Positions 26,495 through 35,810 are shown, numbered from the stretch's first letter. The stretch is 64,000 bases of DNA from Corynebacterium sp. HMSC074A01 (GCF_001831515.1 NZ_KV825608.1:77309-141308); one strand, 5' to 3'. Notes: generated by a model not told the origin, from the letters alone. Translations and numbers: made by a program.

Positions 26495-27148
26495 TTAGCG
26501 TACGCGTCCTTGCTCCCGCAGCCGCGCGACCGCGCTCTGCGGAAAGTCCTCGGCGTTGAGCGCCACGAAGTGATGATCGCGCCATTGCCCGTCGATGTGC
26601 AGGTTCTTGCGGAAGTAGCCCTCCTCGCGGTAGCCGTTCGCCGCCAGCACGCTTCTCGACGCCGGGTTGTCCGGCAGAAAGGTCGCCGTCACCCGGTGCA
26701 GCCCCACCCTGCCGAGCGCATGGTCCGTCCCCAAAGCACAGGCCGCCGTGGCGATCCCGCGCCCCATAAATGGCGAGTGGACCCAGTAGCCGATCCAGCA
26801 CTCCCCGACCGCGCCGTGCTGGATGTTGCCAAGGGTGACCTGCCCGGCGAAGTGGCCGTCGGCCTCGATGACTAGCGGGATCACCACCCCGCCGAGCGCC
26901 AACTTGCGCAGGTTCAGCCAGTTGGCACGCCAGGCCTGGGCCGAGTGCGCCTCCTCCCACGTCCCGGAGACGGTCGGCTCGACTGGTTTGAGCCACTGCT
27001 CATCCAGGATGCGGGTTTCGCGCCAGGCGCGTCCGTCGCTGGATTGTAGGGGGCGGAGTTTGAGCGTGGTGCCGTCGGCAAGCTGCAGCGTGGGTGTGTC
27101 TTCGGGCCAGCCGGGCGTGGGCTCGCGGAACAGGGACAGCAGCGACAT
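26495..27148 (-). CDS. GNAT family N-acetyltransferase, RimJ/RimL-like
   Basis: 217 residues. GNAT core: WIGYWVHSPFMGRGIATAACALGTDHAL contains the acetyl-CoA pyrophosphate loop (GRGIA), followed by LHRVTATFLPDNPASRSVLAANGYREEGYFRKNLHIDGQWRDH, the RimJ-type C-terminal pattern. It would acetylate protein N-termini or small amines; the target is not known. It starts 3 bp after glp and precedes glpR by 116 bp in the conserved division operon. Confidence 0.85.
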   Translation of the reverse strand: MSLLSLFREPTPGWPEDTPTLQLADGTTLKLRPLQSSDGRAWRETRILDEQWLKPVEPTVSGTWEEAHSAQAWRANWLNLRKLALGGVVIPLVIEADGHFAGQVTLGNIQHGAVGECWIGYWVHSPFMGRGIATAACALGTDHALGRVGLHRVTATFLPDNPASRSVLAANGYREEGYFRKNLHIDGQWRDHHFVALNAEDFPQSAVARLREQGRVR

Positions 27149-27151
27149 TGG

Positions 27152-28429
27152 TTAGCTGCGCTGTTGCAAAAACTCGACATCCACCACATCGCCCGGGCGC
27201 ACGTCGGTGATGTCCTCCGGCAGGCAGATCATGGCGTTGGCCTCGGCAAAGCCGGCCAGCAGGTGGGCCGGTCCGCCCTCGGCGGTGCCGAGCGACTCCA
27301 CCAGGTATTCGCCGGTTTCAATATCCCGCATCAGGCGGGCACGGATGAAGGCGCGGCGGCCCGGGATGGACTCGATCGCGCGCACCGAGCGCGCCTGTAC
27401 GAGGCGGCGCTGCACCTGCGCCTTGCCAAGCGCCTGCCGGATCGCCGGGCGGACGATCGTCTCCGTGATCACCAGTGCGCTGACCGGGTTCGCGGGCAGC
27501 AGGAACACCGGCGTGCGCTCCTCCCCCAGCAGCCCGAAGCCTTGGACAGAGCCCGGGTGCATGGCTACGCGCTGGGTGTCAATCTCGCCCATCTCGCGCA
27601 GCACGTCTTGGACCACGTTGGCACCGGAGCCGCCCACGGCACCGGTGATGATGACCATCTCCGAGCGGGTGACGTGCCCGGCGATCGTCTCGCGCAGTCG
27701 GCGCGGCTCCGCCTGGATCAGCCCGGCGCGCACCACGTCCGCCCCGGCCTCTTCGGCGGCGGCGGCCACGGCGTAGGAGGCCACGTCATAGACCTGGCCC
27801 AGCCCGGGTGTGCGGTCCACGTCGACGAGTTCCAGACCAAAGCTGATCACAGTCACGCGCGGGCGGGGGTACACCAGCACCTTTTCGCGGCCCGCGGCGG
27901 CGACTAGTCCGATCTGGGCGGGCCCGAGCACCGCGCCCTGGCGCACGGCGACGTCGCCGGGCTGGATGTCCGCGCCCGGTTTACGCACGAAATCGCCGGT
28001 GTGCACCGTGCGGGTTGGGGTGAGGCGCTTGCGGCCGCGGTCGGTCCACTCGAGGGGCAGGACGGCGTCGGCAAGCGTGGGCAGCGGCGCACCGGTCGCC
28101 ACGCGCACGGCCTGGCGCGGCTGCAGGCGCAGCGGCTTCTGCGAGCCCGCCGCGACCTCGCCTACCACCGGCAGGGTGCGGTCGCGGCCCGCGGGGACCT
28201 CCTCATCTTGAGCCTCACGGGAGCCGCGCAGGCCAGCGGCACCGCCCACGTCAACCGCGCGGACGGCATAGCCGTCGACGGCGGCCTGGGCAAAGCCGGG
28301 AAGCGGTGCGGTGGCGGTGATCTCCTCGGCGCACATCAGGCCGAGGGCATCTAAAATTCCGACGCGGATCGGCTCAGGCGTCACCGCCGCGTCAACCACC
28401 ATTGCTCGCTGGTCTTCAACGCTGCGCAT
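27152..28429 (-). CDS. glp: gephyrin-like division protein Glp (MoeA homologue)
   Basis: 425 residues with the four-domain MoeA architecture: GLMCAEEITATAPLPGFAQAAVDGYAV (domain 1), KPGADIQPGDVAVRQG, the molybdopterin-binding-like domain with VYDVASYAVAAAAEEAGADVVRAG and TGAVGGSGANVV, and a C-terminal domain ending EDITDVRPGDVVDVEFL. MoeA inserts molybdenum into molybdopterin. In corynebacteria the copy in the galU/rimJ/glpR operon instead acts as Glp, binding FtsZ at the septum with GLPR. The context therefore favours the division role. No molybdopterin pathway operon is nearby apart from an isolated MoaB/Mog-like gene at 31.6 kb. Confidence 0.87.
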   Translation of the reverse strand: MRSVEDQRAMVVDAAVTPEPIRVGILDALGLMCAEEITATAPLPGFAQAAVDGYAVRAVDVGGAAGLRGSREAQDEEVPAGRDRTLPVVGEVAAGSQKPLRLQPRQAVRVATGAPLPTLADAVLPLEWTDRGRKRLTPTRTVHTGDFVRKPGADIQPGDVAVRQGAVLGPAQIGLVAAAGREKVLVYPRPRVTVISFGLELVDVDRTPGLGQVYDVASYAVAAAAEEAGADVVRAGLIQAEPRRLRETIAGHVTRSEMVIITGAVGGSGANVVQDVLREMGEIDTQRVAMHPGSVQGFGLLGEERTPVFLLPANPVSALVITETIVRPAIRQALGKAQVQRRLVQARSVRAIESIPGRRAFIRARLMRDIETGEYLVESLGTAEGGPAHLLAGFAEANAMICLPEDITDVRPGDVVDVEFLQQRS

Positions 28430-28449
28430 TCGACCAATCCTAGTAAGAG

Positions 28450-29406
28450 TTAACGGATAACATCGGGGTTCTCTGCTTCGAAGTCGCTGATAATCTGCTT
28501 CAACGCAGTGTAGAGCGCCGGGCCGTACTTCTCGCTGCGCAGACCGAAGTCCACGTTCGCCGGAATGTAGCCGCCCGGGTTACCCAGGTCGTGGCGCTTG
28601 CCGTCGTGGACGACTACGTGCACCGGGTGGCCCTCGGTAATCATCAGCTCGATCGCATCGGTGAGCTGCAGCTCCCCGCCCTTGCCCGGTGTGATCCTGC
28701 GCAGGGCGTCGAAAATCGCGCGGTCAAGCAGGTAGCGGCCGGTGGCAACGAGCGTCGACGGGGCGTCTTCCACCGCGGGCTTTTCCACCATGCCAAGCAC
28801 GCGCTTGACCTCAATGCCCTCGACCTCAGCATCTGCCTCGGCCACGTCGAACACACCGTAGTTAAACACCTCTTCGGGCGTGACGTTGAAAGCGCACAGC
28901 ACCGAGCCGCCAAGCTGCTCGCGCACCTTGACCATCTTCTCCATCACACCGGCCGGCAGCACCAGGTCGTCCGGCAGCATGACGGCCACAACGTCCTCGT
29001 CCTCATCGAGAGCAACCTCTGCGCAGCCAACCGCGTGGCCCAAACCGAGCGGCTTGTCCTGCGTTACCGAGATCGCGTCGATCAGATCAGCGGCGCGCGC
29101 CACCTTCGCCACCTGCTCGTCCTTACCGCGGGCGGCAAGGGTTTCGCGCAGGGTGGAAAACTCCCCGAAGTGCGCCATGATCTCCTCTTTTTGCGGGGCA
29201 ACCACAATGGCCAGGCGCTGCGCACCCAGCTGTGCGGCCTCCTCCGCAATCAGCTCAATGCCCGGGGTGTCCACCACGGGCAGAAGCTCCTTCGGCACAG
29301 TCTTCGTCGCAGGCAAAAAGCGGGTCCCCATACCTGCCGCCGGCACCACAACTGTCTTGACCGCGCCAGAGGTCGACGCGGCGGTCGTTTCGCTAGAATT
29401 CCGCAT
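28450..29406 (-). CDS. galU: UTP--glucose-1-phosphate uridylyltransferase
   Basis: 318 residues. The nucleotide-binding signature is VVVPAAGMGTRFLPATKTVPKELLPVVD. Further landmarks are DDLVLPAGVMEKMV, the active-site GMVEKP and KGGELQLTDAIELM. It makes UDP-glucose for envelope glycans, trehalose and, potentially, the SqdB-type pathway at the window start. I start at ATG 29406, because TAGGCT ends 8 bases upstream (leaderless) and the upstream frame is unlike GalU. It is first in the galU-glp-rimJ-glpR unit and is 20 bp from glp. Confidence 0.94.
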   Translation of the reverse strand: MRNSSETTAASTSGAVKTVVVPAAGMGTRFLPATKTVPKELLPVVDTPGIELIAEEAAQLGAQRLAIVVAPQKEEIMAHFGEFSTLRETLAARGKDEQVAKVARAADLIDAISVTQDKPLGLGHAVGCAEVALDEDEDVVAVMLPDDLVLPAGVMEKMVKVREQLGGSVLCAFNVTPEEVFNYGVFDVAEADAEVEGIEVKRVLGMVEKPAVEDAPSTLVATGRYLLDRAIFDALRRITPGKGGELQLTDAIELMITEGHPVHVVVHDGKRHDLGNPGGYIPANVDFGLRSEKYGPALYTALKQIISDFEAENPDVIR

Positions 29407-29420
29407 AAATACCCAGCCTA
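29404..29420 (-). promoter_or_regulatory. leaderless promoter of galU operon
   Basis: TAGGCT (minus, 29420-29415) ends 8 bases before ATG 29406. There is no Shine-Dalgarno in between. Confidence 0.45.
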
Positions 29421-29524
29421 CATCGCGCAAAACTGCTATTTCGTTCCGACTCCCGCCCGCACGAAACTTCCCGGGCGTTTTACAAGCATTCACAGTCACC
29501 ACCAGCACGAAAGGATCCCGATCG

Positions 29525-30118
29525 ATGTCCCCGCGATCTTCCTCAGCAAAGCAGGCACTGCGCGCGCAGCTCACTGAAGCCCGCCGCGCACTGCGCGATG
29601 ACCCGCAGCGCAAGGCGCTTCTCGACGCCGCGCTGCTCAAACACACCGTGTCGTTTTTACACGACATAGGTGCCCAGGACTCCAACATCGCGGCATACAA
29701 CCCGCTGCCCACCGAACCCGGCGCGGACAACTTCGCGGACATGTTGCGCGCGCACGCCCGCAGAGTCTTCGTGCCGCTCTCGCTTCCCGACGGCGTACTT
29801 GCGTGGGCGGTACAGGACGATGCACCCGCAGCGGAAGGCGCGCTCGGTATCAGCGAGCCCGCCGGGCCGCGCTACACCTCGCGTGTACTCAGCTCCTGTG
29901 GCGCGCTCATCGTGCCCGCTTTGGGTGTGGACGCTAGCGGCATGCGGCTGGGCAAAGGGGCCGGGTACTACGACCGGGCCCTGTCAGTCACCGACGCCCC
30001 GACCGCCGCGGTGGTTTACGACGACAACGTGGTCAATGCCGTGCCGCACGACGCACACGATGTGGCAGTTCAAGCGGTGATCACCCCGTCTGGCTGGTGG
30101 TGGGCAGAAAGAAAGTAG
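29525..30118 (+). CDS. 5-formyltetrahydrofolate cyclo-ligase
   Basis: 197 residues. The family motifs are LRAQLTEARRAL at the N-terminus, IAAYNPLPTEPGAD, and the ATP/substrate motif IVPALGVDASGMRLGKGAGYYDRAL near the C-terminus. It converts 5-formyl-THF to 5,10-methenyl-THF with ATP, recycling folate for purine and thymidylate synthesis. GAAAGGA lies 9 bases before the ATG. It is divergent from galU across 118 bp. Confidence 0.92.
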   Translation: MSPRSSSAKQALRAQLTEARRALRDDPQRKALLDAALLKHTVSFLHDIGAQDSNIAAYNPLPTEPGADNFADMLRAHARRVFVPLSLPDGVLAWAVQDDAPAAEGALGISEPAGPRYTSRVLSSCGALIVPALGVDASGMRLGKGAGYYDRALSVTDAPTAAVVYDDNVVNAVPHDAHDVAVQAVITPSGWWWAERK

Positions 30119-30162
30119 CCAGAAAAAGGGAACCTCGGGGGCGGCCACTGCGTCTAATAGGC

Positions 30163-30786
30163 ATGGATCTTGCAACGCGCCTGCGCACCCCAGGCTATCG
30201 CCGCACCGTACTGCTGCGGCGGGTGCTCGCCGCCCTACTTATTGCCGCCGCCTGCGTCAGTGCGCTGGTGCGCGCCACGCACACCGACCCGGTCGCCGTC
30301 GTCTTTGCGCGCGATGTGCCCGCCGGCACCCGCTTAAACCCGGAGGACGTCACGCTGCGCCGCGTGCCCGAAGAGGTGCTGCCGGACCGTGCCTTAAGCG
30401 AGGAGGCACTCGCGCACTCCCACATTCTGGCCGCCTCGGCCGCGGCGGGTGAGGTGGTCACCACCACGCGGCTGGTCGGCCCCGACCTGGTCAGCGACCT
30501 CATCGCCGACGCTCCCTCCGGGGAGCCGTTTACGATGGTGCCGATCTCACTTGCCGAGCCCGACATCCTGCCGATGCTGCACCACGGTGCCCGGGTAGAA
30601 ATCGTGACCGAGGGACCGCGCACAGTGGCCACCGGCGGGCGCATCGTCACGGTCAGCGATGAAGACTCGGGTGGGAAAGACACGGTGCTGGTACTGCTGC
30701 GCCAGTCTCAAGCGGCGGCGGTCGCGGCGTCGTCGTTAGCCGAGCCGCTCGCGGTGGTTTTGACTCCGGATGAAACTTCGGCATAG
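30163..30786 (+). CDS. SAF-domain, CpaB-like membrane-anchored protein
   Basis: 207 residues. A basic N-terminus and a single helix (VLAALLIAAACVSALV, about 20-35) are followed by a SAF domain (VVFARDVPAGTRLNPEDVTLRRVPEEVLP) and a RcpC/CpaB-like region to the end. CpaB is a subunit of Flp-type pilus secretion, but no other pilus gene is visible in the window. It may be an orphan envelope protein. It lies 44 bp after the cyclo-ligase and is probably co-transcribed. ATG 30163 places the helix correctly. Confidence 0.75.
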   Translation: MDLATRLRTPGYRRTVLLRRVLAALLIAAACVSALVRATHTDPVAVVFARDVPAGTRLNPEDVTLRRVPEEVLPDRALSEEALAHSHILAASAAAGEVVTTTRLVGPDLVSDLIADAPSGEPFTMVPISLAEPDILPMLHHGARVEIVTEGPRTVATGGRIVTVSDEDSGGKDTVLVLLRQSQAAAVAASSLAEPLAVVLTPDETSA

Positions 30787-30876
30787 ACTCCGTACTCTTG
30801 ACATTTGCCATGGATGATCGCGCAACTTCGCCACCATGGTGACTTTCCCCCATGACTTAAAACAAGGAGTGTTTCC

Positions 30877-31332
30877 ATGCTCAAGGGCTTCCGCGACTTT
30901 ATTCTCCGCGGCAACGTCATCGACCTGGCCGTCGGTGTGGTTATCGGTGCCGCGTTCACCGCCGTGGTCACCGCGTTCTCTGACGCAATCATCTCCCCGC
31001 TACTGAACATCTTCGGCGACGCCGAGGTCGGCGAAGGCTGGAAGATCCCGATCATCCCGGGCCGCCCCGAGACCGCGCTCGACCTGGGCATGCTGATCTC
31101 CGCGATCATCAACTTCCTGCTCATCGCGGCAGTGGTCTACTTCTTCATCGTCGCCCCGATGAACAAGCTCGACGAGATGCAGAAGCGTCACCGCGGCATC
31201 TCCGAGGACACCCCGGCACCGACCGAGACCGAGCTGCTCACCGAGATCCGCGACATGATGGCTGGCCAGACCCCGCAGCAGGCTGGCAGCTCCACTCCGC
31301 CGGCAACCGGCGAGAGCCCAGAAACCAAGTAG
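30877..31332 (+). CDS. mscL: large-conductance mechanosensitive channel
   Basis: 151 residues. MLKGFRDFILRGNVIDLAVGVVIGAAFTAVVTAF is the MscL N-terminal helix and pore-lining TM1. TM2 is LLIAAVVYFFIVAPMNKL. The C-terminal bundle helix (ETELLTEIRDMM) is followed by a Pro/Ser-rich tail. It opens on membrane tension to release solutes on osmotic downshock, and so complements the BetP carrier at 18-19.7 kb. AAGGAG precedes the start. A hairpin terminator follows at 31352. Confidence 0.95.
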   Translation: MLKGFRDFILRGNVIDLAVGVVIGAAFTAVVTAFSDAIISPLLNIFGDAEVGEGWKIPIIPGRPETALDLGMLISAIINFLLIAAVVYFFIVAPMNKLDEMQKRHRGISEDTPAPTETELLTEIRDMMAGQTPQQAGSSTPPATGESPETK

Positions 31333-31351
31333 CTTTTCCAGCTGCTCGTAG

Positions 31352-31395
31352 CGCCCGCTCGCACCTACTCACCGTGGTGCGGCGGGCGTTCGTTT
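31352..31395 (+). terminator. terminator of mscL
   Basis: CGCCCGC-t-CGCAC pairs with GTGCG-GCGGGCG (31352-31364 with 31377-31388), followed by TTCGTTTT. It overlaps the 3' end of the convergent 66-aa gene. Confidence 0.65.
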
Positions 31396-31565
31396 TCGTA
31401 GAAAGCCCGGCCGGTCAGCTCCGGCTCGGCGTCTTCTTCCAACGCAACCTCGCGCAGACTGTCTGCACCGGCGGGCTCGTCCTGGAAGGTGCCCGTCGGC
31501 GCGTCTGCGGTGCGGTCGTAGTCCACGTCCGCGACGCGGCGTGCCCTGCGGCGCTGTCGTGCCAT
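31365..31565 (-). CDS. small hypothetical protein, 66 residues
   Basis: A short protein with an Arg-rich start (MARQRRRARRVADVDYDR) and an acidic middle. There is no membrane segment or domain. It begins 2 bp beyond the mog stop, so it is the last gene of the htrA-mog unit. The tight spacing and the conserved position before mscL in corynebacteria support it as a real gene. Function unknown. Confidence 0.65.
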   Translation of the reverse strand: MARQRRRARRVADVDYDRTADAPTGTFQDEPAGADSLREVALEEDAEPELTGRAFYENERPPHHGE

Positions 31566-31567
31566 CC

Positions 31568-32158
31568 CTACTGCACCGTGTAGCTGTTGAGTTCGCCGAT
31601 GAGGTGCTCCACCAGCGGGGCGATCGTGGCAACACCGTCCCGGATGGCCTGGCGGCTCGGCGCCAGGTTCACCACCACCGTCGAGCCGGAGACGCCGCAG
31701 ATGCCGCGCGAGGTCGCCGCATCTACCGCGCCGCAGGACTGCCCCGAGGAGCGGATGGCCTGCGCTACGCCCGGCACCATCTTGTCAATCACGGTGCGGG
31801 TGGCCTCCGGCGTCTTATCGCGCGGGCCCACACCGGTGCCGCCGAGCGTGAGCACCAGGTCGACGCCGCCGACCACGCCGGTCTCGATCACCTTGCGGAT
31901 CTCCGACTTCTTCGACTTGGTCCGCACGACGCCATCGACGTGGTAGCCGTACTCCCCCAGCAGCTCGGCGACCATCTTGTCGGTATTGTCCCCCGGCGAC
32001 TCGTAGCGGTGATCCCCCACGAGCACCACGATCGCACGGGTCTGCGCCGGAGCGGACTGCTCGAGCTCCACGGCGCGCAGGAACGTCTCGTCCGGCTCCG
32101 CGTCGTCAAACGCACCCAATGTCTTGGTCGTCCCCGTTGTCCCCGTTGTCTCTGCCAT
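31568..32158 (-). CDS. MoaB/Mog family molybdenum cofactor biosynthesis protein
   Basis: 196 residues. The MogA/MoaB core is AIVVLVGDHRYESPGDNTDKMVAELL, LVLTLGGTGVGPRDKTPEAT, and GSTVVVNLAPSRQAIRDGV. The N-terminal 45 residues are an extra acidic extension. This fold adenylylates or binds molybdopterin. Here it sits in the mprAB-htrA neighbourhood rather than with other moa genes. I start at ATG 32158 (GAGG 9 bases upstream); the in-frame start at 32209 gives an unlikely Cys-rich leader. Confidence 0.82.
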   Translation of the reverse strand: MAETTGTTGTTKTLGAFDDAEPDETFLRAVELEQSAPAQTRAIVVLVGDHRYESPGDNTDKMVAELLGEYGYHVDGVVRTKSKKSEIRKVIETGVVGGVDLVLTLGGTGVGPRDKTPEATRTVIDKMVPGVAQAIRSSGQSCGAVDAATSRGICGVSGSTVVVNLAPSRQAIRDGVATIAPLVEHLIGELNSYTVQ

Positions 32159-32224
32159 AACCTTCTTCCTCGACGTCCCACTCCGGCAGGCACCGGAATT
32201 TTTGCCCATAATGTAGCCCTTAAC

Positions 32225-33430
32225 TTACTCGGAACTGAGCGCCACATCTACGGAAACGGGATCCTCCTCCCCCGGGCGCTCCACCTGCAGGGTGACGGTC
32301 TCCCCGAAGTCGTGCGAACGCGTCGCGGCGATCAGCGAGTCGGCCGAATCGATGAGCCGGTCGCCTAGTTTCACGATCACGTCACCGGCGTGCAGTCCGG
32401 CCTGTTCCGCGGGGCTGCCGGGTTCGACGGCGGCGACCCGGGCACCCTCGGTGCCGTCGTCGAGCGCGTTGACTCTGACCCCGAGCATGGGCTGGGTGGC
32501 CACGCCGTCGTCGATAAGCTGCTGCGCGACGCGCTTGGCAAAGTTCGAGGGGATGGCAAAGCCCAAGCCGATCGAGCCGCCCTGCTGCCCGCCGAACGAG
32601 CCTGCGGACAGCGAGGCGATCACCGAGTTCATGCCGATGAGGTTGCCCTGCATGTCCACTAGCGGGCCGCCGGAGTTGCCTGGGTTGATCGCCGCGTCGG
32701 TTTGGATGCCGTCCATGAGCGAGCTTTCGCCGCCGCCCTGGTTCGCGCGCACCGGGCGGTTCAGGGCGGAGACGATACCGCTGGTCACCGTCGCGGACAG
32801 GCCGAGCGGCGAGCCGACGGCGACGACCTCCTGGCCCACGGCGAGCTGGTCGGAGTTGCCGAACTTCATCGTGGGCAGGTTGCTCACGTTTTCAATTTTG
32901 AGCACGCCGACGTCCGTGTTCACGTCGCTGGCCACGTAGGTCGCGTCGTGCCGCGTGCCGTCGTTGAGCGTGACCTGGATGCGCGCCTGCGGGCTCTGCG
33001 CATCCGCGATGACGTGGTGGTTCGTCAGCACATAGCCGTCCGAGGAGATGATCGAGCCGGAGCCCTCCGAGCCCCCGCGTGGCGTCTGCACCATGATCGA
33101 GACGACCGCGGGGAGCACCTGCGCCGCCACGTCCTCCACCGAGCCCTTCGGTGCCTGCGTTTTCTCCCCCTCAGGCTCGTTTGCCGACTCGGCGGGCTGT
33201 GCCTCGAGCGCATTGTAGGTCTCACCCGACTGCTCAGCCCCGCGGCTTCCGGCGACATACCCCGCCCCACCGCCGGCGATCAGCGACGCAACCAGGGCCG
33301 TGGCGATCATCGCGCCCGGACCGAAGCGCTTCCCGGATGACGCCTGCTGCGGCGGGTTCGCAACGTGGTAAACAGTCTGCTGGGTGTGGTTCGCGCCTTC
33401 TGGGTTGCGCGGTTCCTCCGGAAAAGTCAT
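32225..33430 (-). CDS. htrA: membrane-anchored HtrA/DegP serine protease with PDZ domain
   Basis: 401 residues. Cytosolic tail (1-40), one helix (MIATALVASLIAGGGAGYVAG), trypsin-like domain with His in LTNHHVIA, Asp in NTDVGVLKI and Ser in NPGNSGGPLV, then a PDZ domain (about 305-395). It degrades or refolds damaged envelope proteins. It lies next to the MprAB-like two-component genes, the same association as mycobacterial PepD/HtrA with MprAB, which suggests it is their target. CATAAT ends 7 bases before the ATG, a leaderless arrangement. Confidence 0.93.
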   Translation of the reverse strand: MTFPEEPRNPEGANHTQQTVYHVANPPQQASSGKRFGPGAMIATALVASLIAGGGAGYVAGSRGAEQSGETYNALEAQPAESANEPEGEKTQAPKGSVEDVAAQVLPAVVSIMVQTPRGGSEGSGSIISSDGYVLTNHHVIADAQSPQARIQVTLNDGTRHDATYVASDVNTDVGVLKIENVSNLPTMKFGNSDQLAVGQEVVAVGSPLGLSATVTSGIVSALNRPVRANQGGGESSLMDGIQTDAAINPGNSGGPLVDMQGNLIGMNSVIASLSAGSFGGQQGGSIGLGFAIPSNFAKRVAQQLIDDGVATQPMLGVRVNALDDGTEGARVAAVEPGSPAEQAGLHAGDVIVKLGDRLIDSADSLIAATRSHDFGETVTLQVERPGEEDPVSVDVALSSE

Positions 33431-33443
33431 GCGTCCAATTATG
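33428..33443 (-). promoter_or_regulatory. leaderless promoter of htrA
   Basis: CATAAT (minus, 33443-33438) ends 7 bases before ATG 33430. The same hexamer and geometry occur at mprA, the MhuD-like gene and the chorismate mutase gene. Confidence 0.45.
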
Positions 33444-33536
33444 CGGGACCGCGCTGCGCGTGAACTTGAGGCACAGCGCTACCCAACGTAGCACTTCCTG
33501 GACACTTCCTGTGCGCGATGCGCTGGGTGAAGTGCC

Positions 33537-35000
33537 CTACTCGCCCTCTTCAGGGCGGCGGCCCGGGAAGACCACGCGCATACGCGTGCCGCCGTCATCG
33601 GACTCCTCCACGAAGATCTGCGCGCCGTGGCGGTCGAGCACCTGCTTCACGATCGCGAGCCCCAGGCCAGAGCCCGGCATTGCGCGCGATTCCGGGGCAC
33701 GGTAAAAGCGTTCGAAGACGCGCTCGCGCTCGCGCGGAGCAATGCCCGGGCCGGAGTCGTCCACAATCAGGACGGCCTTGGTGGTCGCGGCCTTCAGGGA
33801 GATACGCACGGTGCCGCCCTGCGGTGACCACTTCGCGGCATTATCGATCAGGTTGATCGGCGCGCGCCCCATGGCAAAGTGGTCGCCCTGCATGATCCAC
33901 GGGTCCGCATGGAACTGGAAGGTCACATCGGGGCGACGGCGGCGCACTCGGTCCAGGGCTTCCTCCAAGATGGCGTCCAAGCGCAGGTCCACAAACTCGG
34001 TGTTCGGGGAGTCCTCGCGCGCCAGGTCAACCAGGTCGCCGATGAGCGTGGACATCTCCTCCATCTGCGCGAGCACGTCGTGTTCGAGGTTGTCGCGCTC
34101 CTCCTGGGAGATCATGTCCTGGTGCCCGGATTTGTACATCATCATGAACAGCTCGATGTTCGTGCGCATCGACGTCAGCGGAGTCTTCAGCTCATGGCCC
34201 GCATCGGCAACGAGCTGCGTCTGACGCGTGCGTGAATCCTGCAGGGTACGCATCATCTCGTTGAAGGAACGGCTGATCTTTGCCAGCTCGTCGTCGCCCT
34301 CCACCGGCAGTGGCTTCAGCTCCTCGGTCCGAGTGACCTCATCCACCGCGCGGTGCAGCCGCCGCAGCGGGTAGAGTGCTGCCGCAGCCACAATCGTGGA
34401 CACCGCCCACGCCATCGCGGCTCCCAAGGCCAGGATCACGAGCAGGGCCGCACCGGAGCTGCCCTGCAGACGCCTCGAGGGGTCGACCTGCTCGGCAAGT
34501 GCAACGGATGCTCCACGTTCCGAACGCAGCACCAAGATGCGCTCCCCGCCCGCAGTGCGGGTGGAAATCTGCTCGCCTTCCTTCTGCGAGTGGAAGGTAC
34601 CACCGACCGGGACGGCGTCGCCGAAGTACTTGTTGGAGCCCGCCGGAGAGACGGCGGCCTTGATCCCCGGGTTGTACTTCTTGAACTGCGCGATCTCCGC
34701 TTCGAGGTCAGCCTCTGAACTCTTCTCCGCCTCCCGGGCAATGGCATAAGCCTTCGAGCTCAAGTCATTGTCCATGGAGTTAGTAATCGCAGTCGTGGCA
34801 GCCCAATAACTGACCATCGCGGTGACCAGCACCGCAAAAGCTACCATCACGCCGGTGAGCACCACCAGCTGTTGGCGCAACGAAAGGCCGAGCCCTAGAA
34901 AGCGCGAATTCTTAAACTGCGTCGGCTGCATCTCCTCAGGAGTAAGCTGCCAGGCGTCCTGGTCGCGCTGAAAGGTCTCGGCGGATTGCCGCAGGATCAC
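33537..35000 (-). CDS. mprB: sensor histidine kinase, MprB-like
   Basis: 487 residues. Two helices (about 38-62 and 185-207) bound an extracytoplasmic sensor of about 120 residues. A HAMP segment follows, then the H-box [13 protein letters not shown] (phospho-acceptor His), N-box [13 protein letters not shown]1 [10 protein letters not shown] and G2 [12 protein letters not shown]. The start is GTG 35000, overlapping the response regulator stop (GTGA). Together with htrA 106 bp downstream it matches the envelope-stress MprAB system. Confidence 0.9.
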   Translation of the reverse strand: MILRQSAETFQRDQDAWQLTPEEMQPTQFKNSRFLGLGLSLRQQLVVLTGVMVAFAVLVTAMVSYWAATTAITNSMDNDLSSKAYAIAREAEKSSEADLEAEIAQFKKYNPGIKAAVSPAGSNKYFGDAVPVGGTFHSQKEGEQISTRTAGGERILVLRSERGASVALAEQVDPSRRLQGSSGAALLVILALGAAMAWAVSTIVAAAALYPLRRLHRAVDEVTRTEELKPLPVEGDDELAKISRSFNEMMRTLQDSRTRQTQLVADAGHELKTPLTSMRTNIELFMMMYKSGHQDMISQEERDNLEHDVLAQMEEMSTLIGDLVDLAREDSPNTEFVDLRLDAILEEALDRVRRRRPDVTFQFHADPWIMQGDHFAMGRAPINLIDNAAKWSPQGGTVRISLKAATTKAVLIVDDSGPGIAPRERERVFERFYRAPESRAMPGSGLGLAIVKQVLDRHGAQIFVEESDDGGTRMRVVFPGRRPEEGE

Positions 35001-35695
35001 GGGGCAGTCTCCCGCAGCACGTAGCCGACGCCACGCACGGTGTGGATCAGACGGGCCTCGCCTGCAGCCTCGGTCTTGCGGCGCAGGTAGCCGATGTAGA
35101 CCTCAAGCGCATTGCCCGAGGTGGGGAAATCGTAGCCCCACACCTCCTCCAGAATGGTCTGACGCGACAGCACGCGGCGCGGGTTCTGCATCAGCAGGTG
35201 CAGCAGCGCGAACTCGGTGCGGGTGAGCGAAATCGTCCGGGTCCCGCGAGTCACATCGCGCGTTTCCGGGTTCAACGTGAGGTCCTCGAACTTCAACGAC
35301 GAAGACTCATGCGAATTCTCGTCAATCGAGTCCGCCCGGGCGCGACGCAGCAGCGAGCGCACTCGCGCGAGCAACTCCTCGAGCGCAAAAGGCTTAGGCA
35401 GGTAATCGTCCGCGCCCGCGTCTAGGCCGGCGACCCTGTCAGAGACGCCGTCGCGCGCGGTGAGCATGAGCACCGGCCGGTCGTACCCGGAAGAGCGCAG
35501 CGTACGGCACACGCCGAGACCGTCGAGCTTGGGCATCATCACGTCGAGGATGGTCAGATCCGGCTCCTCGGTGCGGATCATGTCCAAGGCCTCTTCCCCA
35601 TCTTGGGCCAGGCACACCTCGTACCCGTTGAAGCGGAGAGAGCGCTTGAGCGAATCGCGGACGGCCTGCTCGTCGTCAGCCACTAAAATTTTCAT
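34997..35695 (-). CDS. mprA: OmpR-family response regulator, MprA-like
   Basis: 232 residues. Receiver domain: [16 protein letters not shown], phospho-acceptor Asp in LTILDVMMP, Lys in [18 protein letters not shown] winged-helix DNA-binding domain (about 130-230) has [21 protein letters not shown] and IGYLRRKTE. It is co-transcribed with mprB (overlap GTGA). CATAAT lies 6 bases before the ATG, with no Shine-Dalgarno. The likely regulon includes the adjacent htrA. Confidence 0.92.
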   Translation of the reverse strand: MKILVADDEQAVRDSLKRSLRFNGYEVCLAQDGEEALDMIRTEEPDLTILDVMMPKLDGLGVCRTLRSSGYDRPVLMLTARDGVSDRVAGLDAGADDYLPKPFALEELLARVRSLLRRARADSIDENSHESSSLKFEDLTLNPETRDVTRGTRTISLTRTEFALLHLLMQNPRRVLSRQTILEEVWGYDFPTSGNALEVYIGYLRRKTEAAGEARLIHTVRGVGYVLRETAP

Positions 35696-35707
35696 GTATC
35701 TATTATG
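35693..35707 (-). promoter_or_regulatory. leaderless promoter of mprAB
   Basis: CATAAT (minus, 35707-35702) ends 6 bases before ATG 35695. Confidence 0.4.
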
Positions 35708-35740
35708 GCCTATCAGTTATCTTCTCGTACACAACATCAC

Positions 35741-35776
35741 AAAAGGCCGGATCCCGAGAGCGGAATCCGGCCTTTT
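35741..35776 (-). terminator. terminator after rpmF
   Basis: AAAAGGCCGGAT and ATCCGGCCTTTT form a perfect 12-bp stem around a 12-base loop. The A- and T-runs make it bidirectional. It lies 35 bp beyond the rpmF stop. Confidence 0.8.
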
Positions 35777-35810
35777 CGCGTGCTTACTTAAGCAACAACG
35801 CGAGCACTCA

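Noticed and set aside
27152..28429. Annotation of this gene simply as molybdopterin molybdenumtransferase MoeA
   Set aside because: Domain content fits MoeA, but the galU/rimJ/glpR context identifies the corynebacterial division paralogue Glp; a residual Mo role cannot be excluded.
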